64,000 nucleotides of DNA from Latrodectus hesperus (GCA_037975125.1 CM075851.1:120062908-120126907); one strand, 5' to 3'. Shown: positions 13,379 to 29,580, counted from the first letter of the stretch. Translations and numbers: made by a program. Notes: a model not told the origin generated them from the letters alone.

Positions 13379-14599
13379 GTAATAATAATAAATAAATAAA
13401 CTAATAATAATTGCGACAAGAATTTACTGAAGCGTATATAAAAATTTCAAGAAGTTCTCTCGCAAACAATTCCAAAAGGAATTTTTTGCTAAAAAAGGAA
13501 GAAAGGAAAATCTTATTTTAATGGTTAATAAGCATTTAAAGTCAAAAACAACAACGAAATTTTGAGATTTGCTAACTACCATAAATTCAGGAGAAACGCA
13601 GCGGCGTTTATGTGTTTAAGTTAAATTTTTAACTTTGAGGTGTTCCTAAGTGTCTATGCGGTGCTTACGGCCTTAAAAAATATTAAAAACACCCTATTAT
13701 GGTTTGGGAAATAGAAAGTAAGCGGAAATCGAGAAAATGTATCACCATTAATTTCAAAATCCAAGGAAGTAGAATTTATATGTGCAATTGAAAAGATAGC
13801 AGGGAAAGAAAATGTACAAAGATAAGACTAATTACTTAAGATTCTAATTTAGTTCAGGACTTGCGGAGTCTTTTTTTTAATTCAGGAAGTCATATTTTCA
13901 AGACTACACATCTTATTGTAATTATTTTGCTAGTAAAAAAAATTATCTTTTTCATTATTCAATTTACTAATTCACTATTGCTATATTCTTTATAATATAA
14001 TGTGTGAGTCCATGCATATCGATCTTTTAATGAGTAAACATTAACACATTCGAAAATGTAAATATATATTCTTAACTTTGCTCACCTACATTTATTTCTC
14101 AATTGTTTTCATTTTATGTATTTTTTAAACTGATATCTAAGATATAAGACTAAGATCAAGATTTTGCGACTATGTTGTGCATGGGAACATTATACCCAAT
14201 TTAATTCGATGCGGTGTTTCTCTGTGTATCTCAATTTTTCAGCAATTATTTCATTTATGTTAATGAAACTTTTCCTCTGGAAATTATTGTGCATTTTGTT
14301 GTTGCTCCAGGAAACTCCCCTGTAATCAACCAAGACCAATGTTTCGATTTATAAATTGGGAATAAATTTAGTTATAAACACAGACAATTTAACAATAAAA
14401 CATTTTTGCATCAAACATACTAAAATTAAAAACTTCGAAATATCTTTTAATAAATAAAGTTCTGATGCAACAAATAAAATACGATGCTTACTAGTCAAAG
14501 AAAATTGACTTAATGGTAGGATTGTGCTTTTTAAAGCGAAAATTAACAGGTTTGATACCAGCAATTGTTAAATATGGAATCTATCTTGTGCATACGTAA

Positions 14600-14654
14600 C
14601 TATCTAGGTAGGCGCTAGGAGTTTTCTCCGGATTTCCTCCTTTGCGACACACGA
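14600..14654 (+). mobile_element. SINE family C, 3' fragment
   Basis: GTAGGCGCTAGGAGTTTTCT and GGATTTCCTCCTTTGCGACAC match, with substitutions, the 3' part of the element at 29.4 kb. It runs directly into a (TA)n tract that may represent its tail. Confidence 0.45.
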
Positions 14655-14679
14655 ATATATATATATATATATATATATT
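14655..14679. repeat. (TA)12 microsatellite
   Basis: Follows directly on the SINE family C fragment. Confidence 0.93.
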
Positions 14680-16117
14680 CCTTTTTGAAACGTAATTTAT
14701 GCGGTTGATATTAAAATGCCTTGCAACTGACTTAGGTTGCTAGATGCCCCTACAATACGGTATAAGCAAATTAACAAAATTACAAGTTTTAAGTAATATC
14801 ATTAATAATAAATGTTTCTCAACAATCAAAAAATAATTTTTATATAAATCTTAATGCTTTAATATTTTTTCTATGATTTAAAATAAAGAAATTTACGTAT
14901 GACACATTAAGTACAGCGTATATGAAACATTCAATATAATTCGCACTTTAATGTATCATAAAAGCAGGTGTTATTTTTCGATTGATTTATTTTTACGACC
15001 CTTAATCATTTCTCAAATATGTTATTTACATAGCTCTTCCTGGTTCTACCATCGCTTTATGGATAAAACTTAAAATTATATTATGAATACATATATATAA
15101 AAAAATGGCGAGGTATTCACTCTTACAAGACATAAACTGTTATGCACGCGTACCATCTTTACTTTTTAACAAGTTTTGCGAATAATGATTGTCAATAAAT
15201 GAATCCAGAATATTCTAGCAACTTTAAGTAAATTGCTAGAGTAATAAATTTTAGGATAACCAGTGTGACAAATTTGCTTGGTAACGTAGTATTTCTAATT
15301 TTTATAAATTACAGATTTTATTGAAAATATAATTTATTTTTGACAAAAGACAGCTTTATAATTCCTGCTTAAGGAGTTAAACAAAAACAATTAACGAAGT
15401 AAAAAATTTTATAAAAAGTTGGAACGAATTTTAAGAGAGTTTTTTTTAACATGTTCGATAGGATACTTCAAATTTGCATTTAATACAGCGATGAATAAAG
15501 CTTTTTTGTAGTAAAGATTTATTCAAAGCTACAAAAAAGAAACTTAATAAAGACTACTTAAACATACAGGAATGAGTTTTTTAAGAAACAATTTATGGAT
15601 CATGTAATTCAAAAATTACACGGACAAAAGTGTTAAGCCTTTATGTGTAGAAAAGCTAAGTTTTAAGGGAGAAAACCAATATAATTATTTTAAAACCTAA
15701 ACGCGGACTGATATAGACCATATTCGATACATTATTACAGATAAAATTCAAACTTCCAACTAAGCGATGTTTTCAATCCATTTCAGAAATCAGACTAGCA
15801 AAGAATAAAGTATACAAAGCCAAAATGGTAGCCCTTTTGGTTCTGGGTGATGTCCAGTGGCAAATATGTTAAAATTAAGAATTTGTACCAATATTTATTT
15901 ATTTTTATTGCGCCTTGGATTGCAATTGCTCACGATTTAAGTCTAAATTATATTCAGGACGTTGCTAAAGTCAAGGGAGTATTTAATTACGTATAAAATT
16001 AAAATAAATTGAATATTCTCAAACTGTGCTTTAAATGATCCTTATTTTCGCTTGCTGGATTACCCAACTTAAAAAGTTTCCAATTATATTTAAAGAGTAA
16101 ACACATGTCAAAATTGC

Positions 16118-16297
16118 CGAGCTGTCAGCCGAATGGTTAGCGCTCTTGCCTTCGGTTCAGCAGTTCGTGGGTTCGAATCCCACCTTGGACATGGATGTTT
16201 GTAGTGGTTCGGAATCCACTTTAAACCGTAAGTCCCGGTCTAATTAGCCCTCGTGTGCAAAAAATGACCGTTGAGCGACAAACAAACCAAACCAAAC
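16118..16297 (+). mobile_element. tRNA-derived SINE, family A, full copy with 14-bp target duplication
   Basis: The head is tRNA-like: A-box region CAGCCGAATGGTTAGCGCT and B-box GGGTTCGAATCCCA, the internal RNA polymerase III promoter. A body follows (GGAATCCACTTTAAACCG ... CTAATTAGCCCTCGTGTGC) and the tail is GACAAACAAACCAAACCAAACC. CATGTCAAAATTGC is repeated exactly at 16,104-16,117 and 16,298-16,311, which sets the ends. Other copies in this window are at 0.45, 21.7, 26.0 and 29.5 kb. Confidence 0.93.
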
Positions 16298-16311
16298 CAT
16301 GTCAAAATTGC

Positions 16312-19554
<3,243 letters not shown>

Positions 19555-19600
19555 AATGAAAAGTTGTTTCTTGAAAGTGTCCAAGAAGCAACTTTTCATT
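19555..19600. repeat. 19-bp-arm hairpin next to the piggyBac element
   Basis: AATGAAAAGTTGTTTCTTG and its complement with one mismatch (18 of 19), spacer 8 bases, ending 20 bp before the TTAA of the piggyBac insertion. Confidence 0.85.
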
Positions 19601-19623
19601 CTTCGTTTGCACTTATAGTTTAA

Positions 19624-20143
19624 CCCTTTGACCGCATTCGACGTATCAGAACGTCATGCATTAATTTGACCAAAGTTATTACCAAATTATAAAACCCGTG
19701 GACGTCCTGCAACTGGCTTCGTTTACAGGCGAAAAAAATTGGGCACACTTCCCTGAATATATTCCACCGACCAAATGCAAGGAACACCCTCAAAAGAGAT
19801 GCCGTGTTTGTTTTAAGAGGCAAATTAGAAAGGACACCACCTGGCAGTGCAAAGTATGCAAAGTACCACTGCATTTACCCACCTGTTTTGAAGAATACCA
19901 TACTCTTCAAAATTATTAATAAAATTTTCTTTTTATTTAACATGAATTTGTTCCAAAATTTTTCTTTTTTTTTTTTGCAATACTAAATATTTAAAGTTAT
20001 TCCAATATCATCCATATATTAATATATCATGAAATAAATGAATTCTTGCATAAAATATGTTGTTCTTACAAATTACTCTACCCCAAAAAATTAAATGTGC
20101 TCCAAATGCAAAAAATTATTCGAATAAATGTGCATCCAAAGGG
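19624..20143 (+). mobile_element. internally deleted piggyBac element, 520 bp, TTAA-flanked
   Basis: The element is bounded by TTAA at 19,620-19,623 and 20,144-20,147, the piggyBac target. Ends are inverted: CCCTTTGACCGCAT at the left and the complement of ATGCATCCAAAGGG-type sequence at the right (first seven bases identical, then partial). A full piggyBac is 2-3 kb; this one keeps only the end of the transposase gene and the terminal regions, so it is a non-autonomous deletion derivative. Confidence 0.88.
19698..19919 (+). pseudogene. piggyBac transposase C-terminal cysteine-rich (zinc-binding) fragment
   Basis: A 73-codon open frame ends at a stop at 19,917-19,919. It reads HFPEYIPPTKCKEHPQKRCR, then VCFKRQIRKDTTWQCKVCKV and PLHLPTCFEEYHTLQNY. 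The spacing C-x2-C ... C-x2-C ... C-x4-H matches the cross-braced cysteine-rich domain at the C-terminus of piggyBac transposases, which binds the element's own ends, and the HF-(P)-x(3)-PPT lead-in is also typical. The catalytic DDD core is entirely absent. The ATG at 19,698 is incidental; the fragment is an in-frame leftover of a longer protein, not a likely gene. Confidence 0.9.
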
Positions 20144-20899
20144 TTAAATATTGAATTCACTTGGAATTATGAATGGAAAGCATATTTTAGCTACGAGGAA
20201 CAGATTATAACGTCCCTTTGGAAATAAATTTTATTAAATAAAATACAATATATATTGAGATAAGTAGTCTAAGCAAATATTTTGAACTACACCATAGCCA
20301 AATTAAATTCATAAAATATTTTTCTCTTATCTATAATAATCACAACCGATTCAATTTTTTTCAAAAACACGTGGTCTAGACTCATGTGTTGTAATCACAA
20401 AATATATCATTTTAACACTTCTTTCTGACGTACAAGATTATTATTTTGAATAAATTGGTTTGTTTGCTAATCTACGAATACTTTGCATATAAGGGCACAA
20501 TCTCCATTATGTTGCAAAAACTAGTAAACTGAAATAATTATTAAAACAAAATATGACAATCTGTATCCCACCATTTAGTTATGTTAATGTTTGACACTTG
20601 CATATGTCTTTATTTATTTTTTTTTAATAAATCTCTTCCAGAAGTAGACTTATGTATTGATAAGAGGGGGTGTCATTGATTTCCAATGAAAGTTTTTTTA
20701 CAACATTTAACTGGAAATAGTAATCATATTATTGACGATAAAGGTAAGACGAAGATTACATTTTCTTATTTATTTCTCATAAAAAAATTTTTTTAACGTA
20801 GGCGTAAGCAAGGCATTAGTCTTAAAATTTAAAAGCGATTAAACAATCACTTTTAAATCATATACAAATAGTGCAATTATTTATTTAGTTTGCTTACAG

Positions 20900-21300
20900 T
20901 TAGACAAATATTGCAATTATTAATTCTTTTAATTAATGAAATTTTAAAAAATTTAATCGCCTTCGCCGATTTAAAGTAACCATAAAGCGGATGTTTTATC
21001 TCGTCTTTTTAATTTTGCTTTTTCTTCTGTTCTATTGTCAGTGATGGATTTTTGGACTTGAATCAATGGAAAACGACTTCTCACACCGATGCTTTGCTCT
21101 TATATAAGAAATCGTTTAACTAACAAAATGAACTTCGCCTTGTTTGCTGCCGCTTGAAGAATGTGATATGAAGGCAGATAGCAAATTCGTCGATAAATCG
21201 GATTTACGACGCCGTCTCAATTCGATGTGACGTAGTTGAAACGTCATGGATGATTAAACCAATGAGAATTGTAATAAAGCAGCGCAATCATGATCTCAAC
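20900..21300 (+). repeat. ~390-bp interspersed repeat, copy 2
   Basis: Second copy of the 13.0-kb repeat, same orientation, with a TATA-like CTCTTATATAAGAAATCG near 21,100 and a decayed TGACGT word. An indel near 21,130 shortens the middle. Flanking sequences differ from copy 1, so this is dispersion rather than a segmental duplication. Confidence 0.75.
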
Positions 21301-21667
21301 TGGAATGAAAAAGCAACCACTTTAAGGTTAAGACATTTATGCTCCGATATGATAGAGATTTCGAGATTCTACTACGCCTCTGATTCGTAACAGATTATAC
21401 ATCAATAGAATGATGTATCTTGAAGCACCTTTCTTCGAATACTGACAATGTGATTTACTTTAGGTAGATACACTAGTTTGAATGAAAATACTGCTTCAAA
21501 GTGAACTCGGAGAATTTTTTCCATATAAAAGCTACGAAAAGAGCAGATAAAAGTGTTTTAGTGCAAAATTTTATTTACTTTTTGTTTCATAAAAAAAAAT
21601 TACCCACACTAAAAAGTAAAGCATCCAATACTCAAATGATGAGTTTTAAGTTATGGTTTACTTTTTA

Positions 21668-21800
21668 ACTGTCACTTTTTTTTGCACAAGATGGCTAATT
21701 AAATCAAGACTTACAATTTAAAGTAAGTTTAACCATTACAAACATCCAAGTTCGAGATGGGAATCGAACATGAACTATTGAAGCAAACGTAGAATAGAAA
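21668..21800 (-). mobile_element. SINE family A, diverged copy
   Basis: Minus-strand match to the family body (TTTGCACAAGATGGCTAATT on the plus strand) and to the B-box (GATGGGAATCGAAC), with the tRNA-like 5' end decayed. No target duplication was seen; boundaries approximate. Confidence 0.7.
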
Positions 21801-22062
21801 GCTTAGAAAATTTGAAAGTAATATCGGTGAATGGGTATTTCAAGTTCAGTTACATCGATTCATATTTTAAATCAAAAATATTTTAATGCTTTTTTGCATT
21901 GTATTTCAAAAACTTACAAACAGTACACATATAGAAACTACAAGTTTAAAATAGAATATATAACACAATTTACTATTGGTGTATGCACAGATGAAAGCAA
22001 AATCGAACCTTATTCCATAGAAACATTAGATGTTATCTTCAACCTAACGAATCGCATTTTTC

Positions 22063-22066
<4 letters not shown>

Positions 22067-22138
<72 letters not shown>
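22067..22138. repeat. (TA)36 microsatellite
   Basis: First of three long TA runs within 610 bp. Confidence 0.98.
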
Positions 22139-22141
<3 letters not shown>

Positions 22142-22407
22142 CCTTACCACTACATAAAAAAACTAACTTATTTTAACTATTTCAGTGTTTCTATTAATGA
22201 TTAAATTTTGTACTCGCAAAAAAAGGATTTAACAGATTTAATGAATTTTAACATTTCAATTACTCTCAATTCAATTCTCTTATATTTCAAAAAAGTGGAA
22301 TTTGCAATAAATATCAAGAGTAATAACTTTTAAAAGTGTGTAAAATTTTATTCCTCATCAACTTCAAAATAAACATAAATCACCTATTTTGATTAACTAA
22401 ATGTTTT

Positions 22408-22409
<2 letters not shown>

Positions 22410-22492
<83 letters not shown>
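22410..22492. repeat. (TA)n microsatellite, 83 bp
   Basis: Second of the three clustered TA runs. Confidence 0.98.
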
Positions 22493-22496
<4 letters not shown>

Positions 22497-22586
22497 ACAT
22501 ATAGTAAATTAAACTAGTAGATGGCATGAAAGCAATGCAGAATAATTAACACAAAAACGAACTTTATATTATTCATTATGTCAAAA

Positions 22587-22588
<2 letters not shown>

Positions 22589-22675
<87 letters not shown>
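22589..22675. repeat. (TA)n microsatellite, 87 bp
   Basis: Third of the three clustered TA runs. Confidence 0.98.
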
Positions 22676-22678
<3 letters not shown>

Positions 22679-22807
22679 ATCTAAAGCTGTCGCATCTATT
22701 TGAACAAAAAATATTTTTTGCTAAGATTGCATTAGTTTCCAAGGAAATTACTTAAAATGACGCAGCCTCTTCATAAAAATTTATAGCAAGCATTCCGTCT
22801 ATTTTAA

Positions 22808-22875
22808 TGGCTCAGCATGTCCATTTTTGGACCATTGCGCCATAAAACGAATTAAAAAAAAAATCAACCAACCGG
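22808..22875 (+). mobile_element. 68-bp hairpin micro-retroposon, copy 2
   Basis: Same core as the 52.25-kb insert: TGGCTCAGCATGTCC, ATTTTTGGACC, TTGCGCCATAAAAC, then an A-rich tail ending CAACCAACCGG. Exact 9-bp repeats CTATTTTAA flank it (22,799-22,807 and 22,876-22,884). Different target sites at the two loci show independent insertion. Confidence 0.72.
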
Positions 22876-23898
22876 CTATTTTAAATCAGTTGTATTTTGC
22901 TGAAGTTAAAATAATTATTTTACTATTATTTACTTAAAAGAGTTCTTACTAACAAAAATAAGATTATGCATTTAAAACAAAACTGTCTAATGGACTAGGT
23001 TTTCATGGTGGGACTCACATATGAAAAATTAAAAAAAAACATTTCAATTCGAAATTTTAGAAACTTTGTTCATTTAGTAACTTTTACACTGCAATTTCAG
23101 AAAAAGGGTGACTTTTCATACGAAAAAAATTTTTGAAGCCAAAAAGGAAAACTAAAATATATTTTCCGGTTCATAAAGTATGAAAAATTGATGTTCCACT
23201 CTCCAAATAAAAATTCTGAAATTTCAAATATCTTGGCAAGATTTAAAATAATTTAATTGTAAATTCGATATTTTATTAAAAATTAAGATTTTTTATGATA
23301 AACTAAGAGTAGAAACCCAATATTATATACAGCCTTCCACTATTCCAAATTGGCAGGTCTGAAGCCACTACAAGCGAAATGCACTTGTAAAGCTTTAGGT
23401 GACACTTTTAAATCAGATTACTTTTTCAAAAAAAGTCAGATTTATTGATTCACATTTAGCAAAAATATAAACCAACAATAAATATTTTTCAACAGTGGTA
23501 ATTGTGACTGATATGGGGGGAAAGCAACATAAAAGTATTAACGAACTAATATTTTAATTTCGTCATGGCCTATAAACGAACTCTTGTTCTAGAGAGAGAG
23601 AAAGAGAGAGCGAGATTTTTAATTCAGTGTATGAGGTTGAGAAATTTTTATTCTATCATTAAGAATTTATTATTCTGCGAAATCAAAACGTTAAAAACGT
23701 CTGATGTCATAAAAGAAAATATTTATAAAAGATAAAAAAAGGAAAACAATAATCTAAAATTCCTGCATACTATTAAAAGATAGCACATGATATAGAAAAA
23801 TTTATACTTCACAAAATTACAAATAGACGATAACGATATGATTGAAAGAACTGTGTGTTTTCTGGAAATGTAATTTCTTGCTTAGGAACAAAATACTT

Positions 23899-24174
23899 GT
23901 TCTTGTTGTTGCCGTGTGCTAGCTAGGCTAGCATTATGAGGTGAGCTTCTCCACTTTTCCAACTGAACCATATTTTGGTGTGAAGTTTGACTTCCTCAGT
24001 ACACACATGCCATAGGTACCTGATTATACAATAGGCAACCATTCACCACCCATTCATACAAGGAAAGAACAAAGACAGGATAGATAGTGAGAAAGTATAT
24101 CCATGCCCGAACCGGGATTCGAACCCAGGACCTCACTATCCGCAGTCTGGCACGCTGACCACAAGTTGGGTGGC
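23899..24174 (-). mobile_element. tRNA-derived SINE, family B, 276 bp, 12-bp target duplication
   Basis: Minus strand: A-box region TGGTCAGCGTGCCAGACTG, B-box GGGTTCGAATCCCGG, then GGGCATGGATATACTTTCTC, a ~150-bp body and an (AAC)n tail. AACAAAATACTT is repeated exactly at 23,887-23,898 and 24,175-24,186. The head is shared with the left half of the dimeric SINE at 31.3 kb. Confidence 0.93.
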
Positions 24175-26044
24175 AACAAAATACTTATCTGAGTATTATG
24201 AAATGAAGAAACAATATATTAACTTTAAAACTATTAACAATAAAAGTTGAAATATAGCACACATGTTTATTTAAATAAGTCAAAAGAATTGAATGTATTG
24301 AAAATTTGAAACTAAAATTGTTAATTCACTGTGAATGTATTTGTTTATGTGTTTGATATATTGTATATAAGTAACTGTCCGACTTAATAAACTAAAACCA
24401 AAATACAATCTTATATATAAGTTAAGAGAAAAAAACCTAATGACTTTTAAATAAAGATTTATAACGTCTACATAAAAATTCAATATTATTCTGATAGACG
24501 AACCATACACTTGAACTGCGATCAAAATTTTTATGTTTGTAAAAATTGCTTTTGGGAAAATTAGTAGAACGAAATTAGAGAACACAGCAATGACTTTAAT
24601 AAAAAATAGTTTTAAGTTTCTATGAAGACTAGACAATTTATATTCATTTGACATCCCGTAGCAAAGAACCTAACACTCGAAAACTTATGTAACTCATTTG
24701 AATATTCGCTTACAGAAGGACTTTTCATAGACACGTGTCTCAAAAAGAGCTAACTTACGCAACTTAAAAATAAGAGACTGCTTCCACGCACACTTCAATT
24801 GAATCCTAGAACCTGTACTCTGATAACAGCAGTGTTCGTCGCTAAATCGCGGTAATCATATAACTACCAAACGTCTTCATAAAAAGCTGTTTTCGCATTC
24901 TATTTAAAAAAAATATACGTTACAATGAATTTGTTGTTCTTTCTGAAATACCTTTAACATAGCAGCATTTGTTGTCTTAGTTGAATATGTTTTGAGTGAT
25001 TAAATATCTTGATCGTTAGCAATAAAATTGAATACTCAATAAAAAGGTTAAGAATTATATAGAAACCCAAAATTTCAGAAAAGGCAAACTGCAACAGATC
25101 ATTCGATAAATAAGTAAAAAATTTTTATTATTTCTGGTGCAATAGCTTTACAGGCATTTGTACAAACAAAATAAAATTTAATAACTCGATACAGGTTGAT
25201 CAAGTCACTTTACACGATACATTAAAGATAAATCGACGCATTAATAACCGTTGCTCTCATAGGAAAAGTTGCTCAACTCTAAAATTCCTGTATAACAATT
25301 TTAAAAAAAGAAAGAAATTGCAACAAAGAACAAATGCATTAAGTTTTCGAAAGGTGTATTTTTTAAACTGCATACTTTAAATTAAAAATATCAAGAAATT
25401 TATTTTAGAAGCTATTTGTGAAAAGTTTTTAAGTATATAAATCATATTATAAGTAAACAGAATCCCCATTTAAACGTACTTCGGATGATAATTCAAATGT
25501 AAAGAGATTTTAAAATACTAGCATTTTTAAATATTTATTGATTTAGACTAAGTTATTACAATGGTTATCTTTTAAAAATAATTTAACTGATGAAAGTTAT
25601 GAAAATATTGTGTGTATTTTCTTCTAGATAATTAATGTCATTAGAATATAATGTAATGACAGAGAATTTACATCTCTTACAATTTCGAATATTTGACTAG
25701 TTTTTCCAATAATACCAACTTCCAGTGACTTTCACTAATGTCCGCATCACACCTGTAGATTGCATATTTCTCATTTTTATCATGGTAAAAAGAAACAAAT
25801 TACGAGTATCTTTGTCAAAACTTCCTTACTAATTTGAATCAATCAATGAATATGGTGTTACAAAAAATAAAATCAAACAGATTTTAACTCACTATAGAGA
25901 AAATTTTAAATTATTAATTCATTTTGCTATTTCGTAATATGTGTGCTTATTATTAACAAATATAAACATACATACTACGGTCTTAGATTTGAAAATTTCC
26001 GTAGTTGTATAACTTTCTAGTTCTAAGTTTATTAAGCGATTTGA

Positions 26045-26220
26045 TTTATTCGTTTTGCTTGTCGATCAACGATCATTTTTTGCACATGACGGCAAATTAG
26101 ACGGGAACCTATAGAGTGGATTCCGAACCACAACAAGCACCCATGACCAAGATGGGAATCGAACTCACAAACTTTTACACCGAAGGTAAGAGCGCTAAAC
26201 ATTTGGCTGCCAATTCGGCG
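26045..26220 (-). mobile_element. SINE family A, full copy
   Basis: Reverse copy of the 16.1-kb SINE: GCCGAATTGGCAGCC head, B-box GAGTTCGATTCCCA, body and tail. TAAGCGATTTGA occurs exactly at 26,033-26,044 and 26,221-26,232 as the target duplication. It shows that the family head starts with GCCGAATTGGCAGCC. Confidence 0.92.
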
Positions 26221-28354
26221 TAAGCGATTTGAATAACAGTTTTTATATTCGTTTATATGAACATTTGAATCAATTAATCAATGAACTTTGAAATATTTAT
26301 TCACTAATAACAGTTGTAACTTTTTAAAGGGTCGCAAAAAACAAACAAACTAATAAAATTAATTATCTAATTACCGCTTTTGTTTTCTAATTTACAAGAA
26401 CTTTTATGAAAAATAATTCCCAAACAATAATATTCTTTGGGAGAAACTAAACTTACTGCAAAATTAATGTTTAATTTTATGTTGATCATAAGAAAAAGTA
26501 ACTTTAAAAATCCCATACTACTTCTAGAACAAAACATATGGAAAACCAGCGTTTCTGAATTATGAAAGCAAAATAATTGTTTAAAAAATTTTCATCACAT
26601 TACATGAGTAAACAAGAATTAATACTATATTTTCATAATATTTTATATTAAGTGTAATGTTTCGCACTCTGGTTTTTTTCCTCTTCCAAACTTGTGCGTC
26701 CGAAAATTTCAAATCAGTGTAGTGTGAATCAAGTTATCTCAAAAATATAATTTACAATTAATGCGTCCGACATGCCAATCAATGCGTTTTCCTGCTGCAC
26801 TCGTCCTGCAGGAAAAGAAACCATCTTTACAGGGATATGAATTTGAATGGATTTCTTCAAAAATCAAAAATACCAGCTAACGTTGGTCAAAGCACTTTTC
26901 TGCTGTAATATCATGAATGAGGAGAAAACACTTTTACACGAATAAAAAGAAGCTTTAATAAGAAATCAAAACATGTTTTTGAGGTAAACTCTCCTTTGTC
27001 CTCAATCACACATGGTAGAAATTTCATGGCAATCTAATTTTTATTCCGTAAGTTAATTCTTTTTAAAGACTTAAAATACTATTACGACGAAAAATAATTT
27101 TGTGATCTCTGATTATATAAGCAAGTAATTGCCAAAGCTATGAAGTTCATGAGCAGCCGTGTCATTTTTAAGTCCTATGTGACTTACCAATAAAAAACTG
27201 ACTATTTAAAAATAATATATATATATATAATTGCGTATAACTTTACATTACTAATAAACATAAAATCAGTTTTAAATTACTATTTTTTTTAAAAAGACTT
27301 TGAAGTGTAATTAAAAATAAATAACAAACATAATTTTAATTTTTTTATTAGACTTATTAAACTTCAATGAGAAAAATGAAACTTCATTCAATACATTTTT
27401 TAATGTTTGGAAGTATAGTGTGGGTGCCTTTTGAATTCAATTGCCTGAGTGTTCCTCAGTTTGAATCTTTTTATATATTTTTAATAAACTACAAAATGGA
27501 AAAAGAACTCTCATACAGCTGAGTCGAACATTGCTTTTACTTTGAGACAAACCAGAACCATAATAGATTTTTCTCTTCTTTGGGAACTAGTTAAATATTT
27601 TCAGTACTTGAAAACAGCGACTTTATAAATTATTTTGAAAATCAACGAGTTCCATCTTCTCTGCAGCACTGTCTTTAAGAAAATCCAAATACCCCAAGAT
27701 ATAAGAAGAAAGCTCTTAATCTGAAATAGCTTTATAATCGATGATTCGACAAACTGTACAACAGTTGAAAAATCTTAGAAGCATTGTATTCATCTTTTGT
27801 TATTATCGCCTCTTGCCGCCAGTGTCAGGAAAGGAATCACGGTTAATCAACCACAGCCTTGACGTAATCTACCCAAAATGTGACCTCGCGAGCTACTAGA
27901 ACTTCACGAATGACGGTTTGGGGAACATCGATCTGGGCAGTTACCAACATAAAATGTTTTAATTTGCCTAGCAGAAAATAACTGGCAATGAATTATATCG
28001 GCAATATGCAAAAATTAGAGGGAAAAAAAATCAAGGCATTTTTTGAGACGCGATGATATTTCTACAAAATATTTTTATAAGAAAATTTTAAAAAAATGAA
28101 TTGGAAAACACGAACAATTGTTCACGTTATCAAATTATTAAATAAGTTTTTAATAACATATTAAAGGAGCTGTGAGGTGAAAGTTACACTTTCATTACTG
28201 TATGTTCATTTCGTAAGAAGTTTTCCATAAATGTTCAATGGCTTCAATTTATCAATTCTAAATTCAGATCGTAACTTGCTCACAATTGCAATACAGATGC
28301 TTCATTCCAGTTTATTTTCTACTGCTCTTTTATGAACCCAAATTTAAAACTGAC

Positions 28355-28457
<103 letters not shown>

Positions 28458-28689
28458 GAACTTAAGAACTTTTTGATCATTTTTGTTGCTAAACTTGCAA
28501 AATATAACATAAATACTTTTTTTTAAAATAAATTTATACTTTAGTTATTTTCAGGCCAGTTAAATTCTCAAAAATGATTTAAAATATATATATTGCTATA
28601 ATTCAAATTAATATCTTAAAGTCGCTTGCATCAAACGTAACATTTCGATTTAATATCAAGAAACACGTGAATTTCCTAAACTACGTTTA

Positions 28690-29060
28690 CACAACACAAC
28701 AAGGCATAGCTGAACAACCATGGAAACGGCCCCATATAATATAAAAAAAAAGTAATTGAATTTAGATACCAAGAGTGAAAAGGAGGGGACACTGTTCTTT
28801 CAGGGGCTACGAAAAAAAAATCGGCTACACACACTCAGCAATCAATTCTCCTTCCCCTTCAACATCCCGTCAGAAGCCACACATAATCAAAGAGAACTGT
28901 TGTGCGCCCCATTCCGAAAGCTCCGCCCACCCTCGACTCCTGTTACCGGGCACAAATGGGAATGGATGATGCCTTTCGTTCTATCGACCAGGGGGACGTC
29001 GGCAGATGTTTTGACGTCACAGAAAGATGTCGACATTGCAGTGAAGCAGCATTTGTGAAC
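28690..29060. other. GC-richer island with CRE palindrome
   Basis: Composition rises above the flanks between an AT-rich CCATATAATAT stretch and about 29,060. It contains TGACGTCA (29,012-29,019), the full CREB/ATF site, and CCGCCC-like words. Overlapping plus-strand frames (100 and 82 codons) carry no recognised domain. Promoter-like character is suggested only by composition and the CRE. Confidence 0.35.
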
Positions 29061-29317
29061 GGAAAGTGTTTTAGAACGATTTTAAAAAACCCACAAAAAA
29101 TTATCTCAAAGAAGCATTTTCACTGTTGCAAAATACTCAATAATTTTTAATAGAAATTTAATTACAATCACATTAGGTATTAAGATGTGTTCTAATATCC
29201 ATTACTATGTAAGGAAAAATAATTTAAAGCCATTTCCTTTAAAATTCAAAAATTTCTAAACTATTTAAATTAGTTTTTAATAAAATCAAGAAGAATATTT
29301 TTAAAAAATTGTATGAG

Positions 29318-29480
29318 GCTAATAGTCGGGTTGTGATTATTGGAACGAAAAGTGTCGGGTTCAATTCCACTCACAACTGATGAGAAATTACAACGTTTTT
29401 TTCTTTCTGCATGCTCATCTATTGAGGTGGGAGCTAGGGCCATTTCCAGACTTCCTTTCTTTTGACACTTGAATATGACC
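29318..29480 (+). mobile_element. SINE-like element, family C
   Basis: A B-box-like GGGTTCAATTCCA at about 29,359 follows a weak A-box. The 3' part (GAGGTGGGAGCTAGGG ... CTTCCTTTCTTTTGACAC) recurs at 14.6 kb. Ends and target duplication not resolved. Confidence 0.5.
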
Positions 29481-29509
29481 CATTAATCTATAAATGTTTT
29501 TCCGATTGG

Positions 29510-29572
29510 TTTGTTTGTCGCTCAACGGTCACTTTTTGCACACGAAGGCTAATTAGACCGGGACCTACAAAT
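29510..29572 (-). mobile_element. SINE family A, 5'-truncated copy
   Basis: Only the 3' part (GGTCCCGGTCTAATTAGCC ... GAGCGACAAACAAACC, minus strand) is present. Imperfect flanking repeats AATGTTTTTCCGA and AATGCTTTCCCGA suggest insertion of an already truncated copy by target-primed reverse transcription. Confidence 0.75.
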
Positions 29573-29580
29573 GCTTTCCC

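Larger units (their letters stand above)
13379..16103. other. non-coding AT-rich stretch
   Basis: Apart from the SINE family C fragment and (TA)12 at 14.6 kb, nothing recognised. Confidence 0.6.

Noticed and set aside
16118..16200. possible genuine tRNA gene
   Set aside because: Boxes A and B are present, but the acceptor stem does not pair and the unit continues into a SINE body with a 14-bp TSD.
21831..22139. 102-codon plus frame
   Set aside because: The C-terminal third is a translated TA repeat and the rest has no motif.
24280..24654. 124-codon minus frame, long for this window
   Set aside because: Composition is typical of AT-rich non-coding DNA (Ile, Leu, Phe, Lys); no domain, no splice support.
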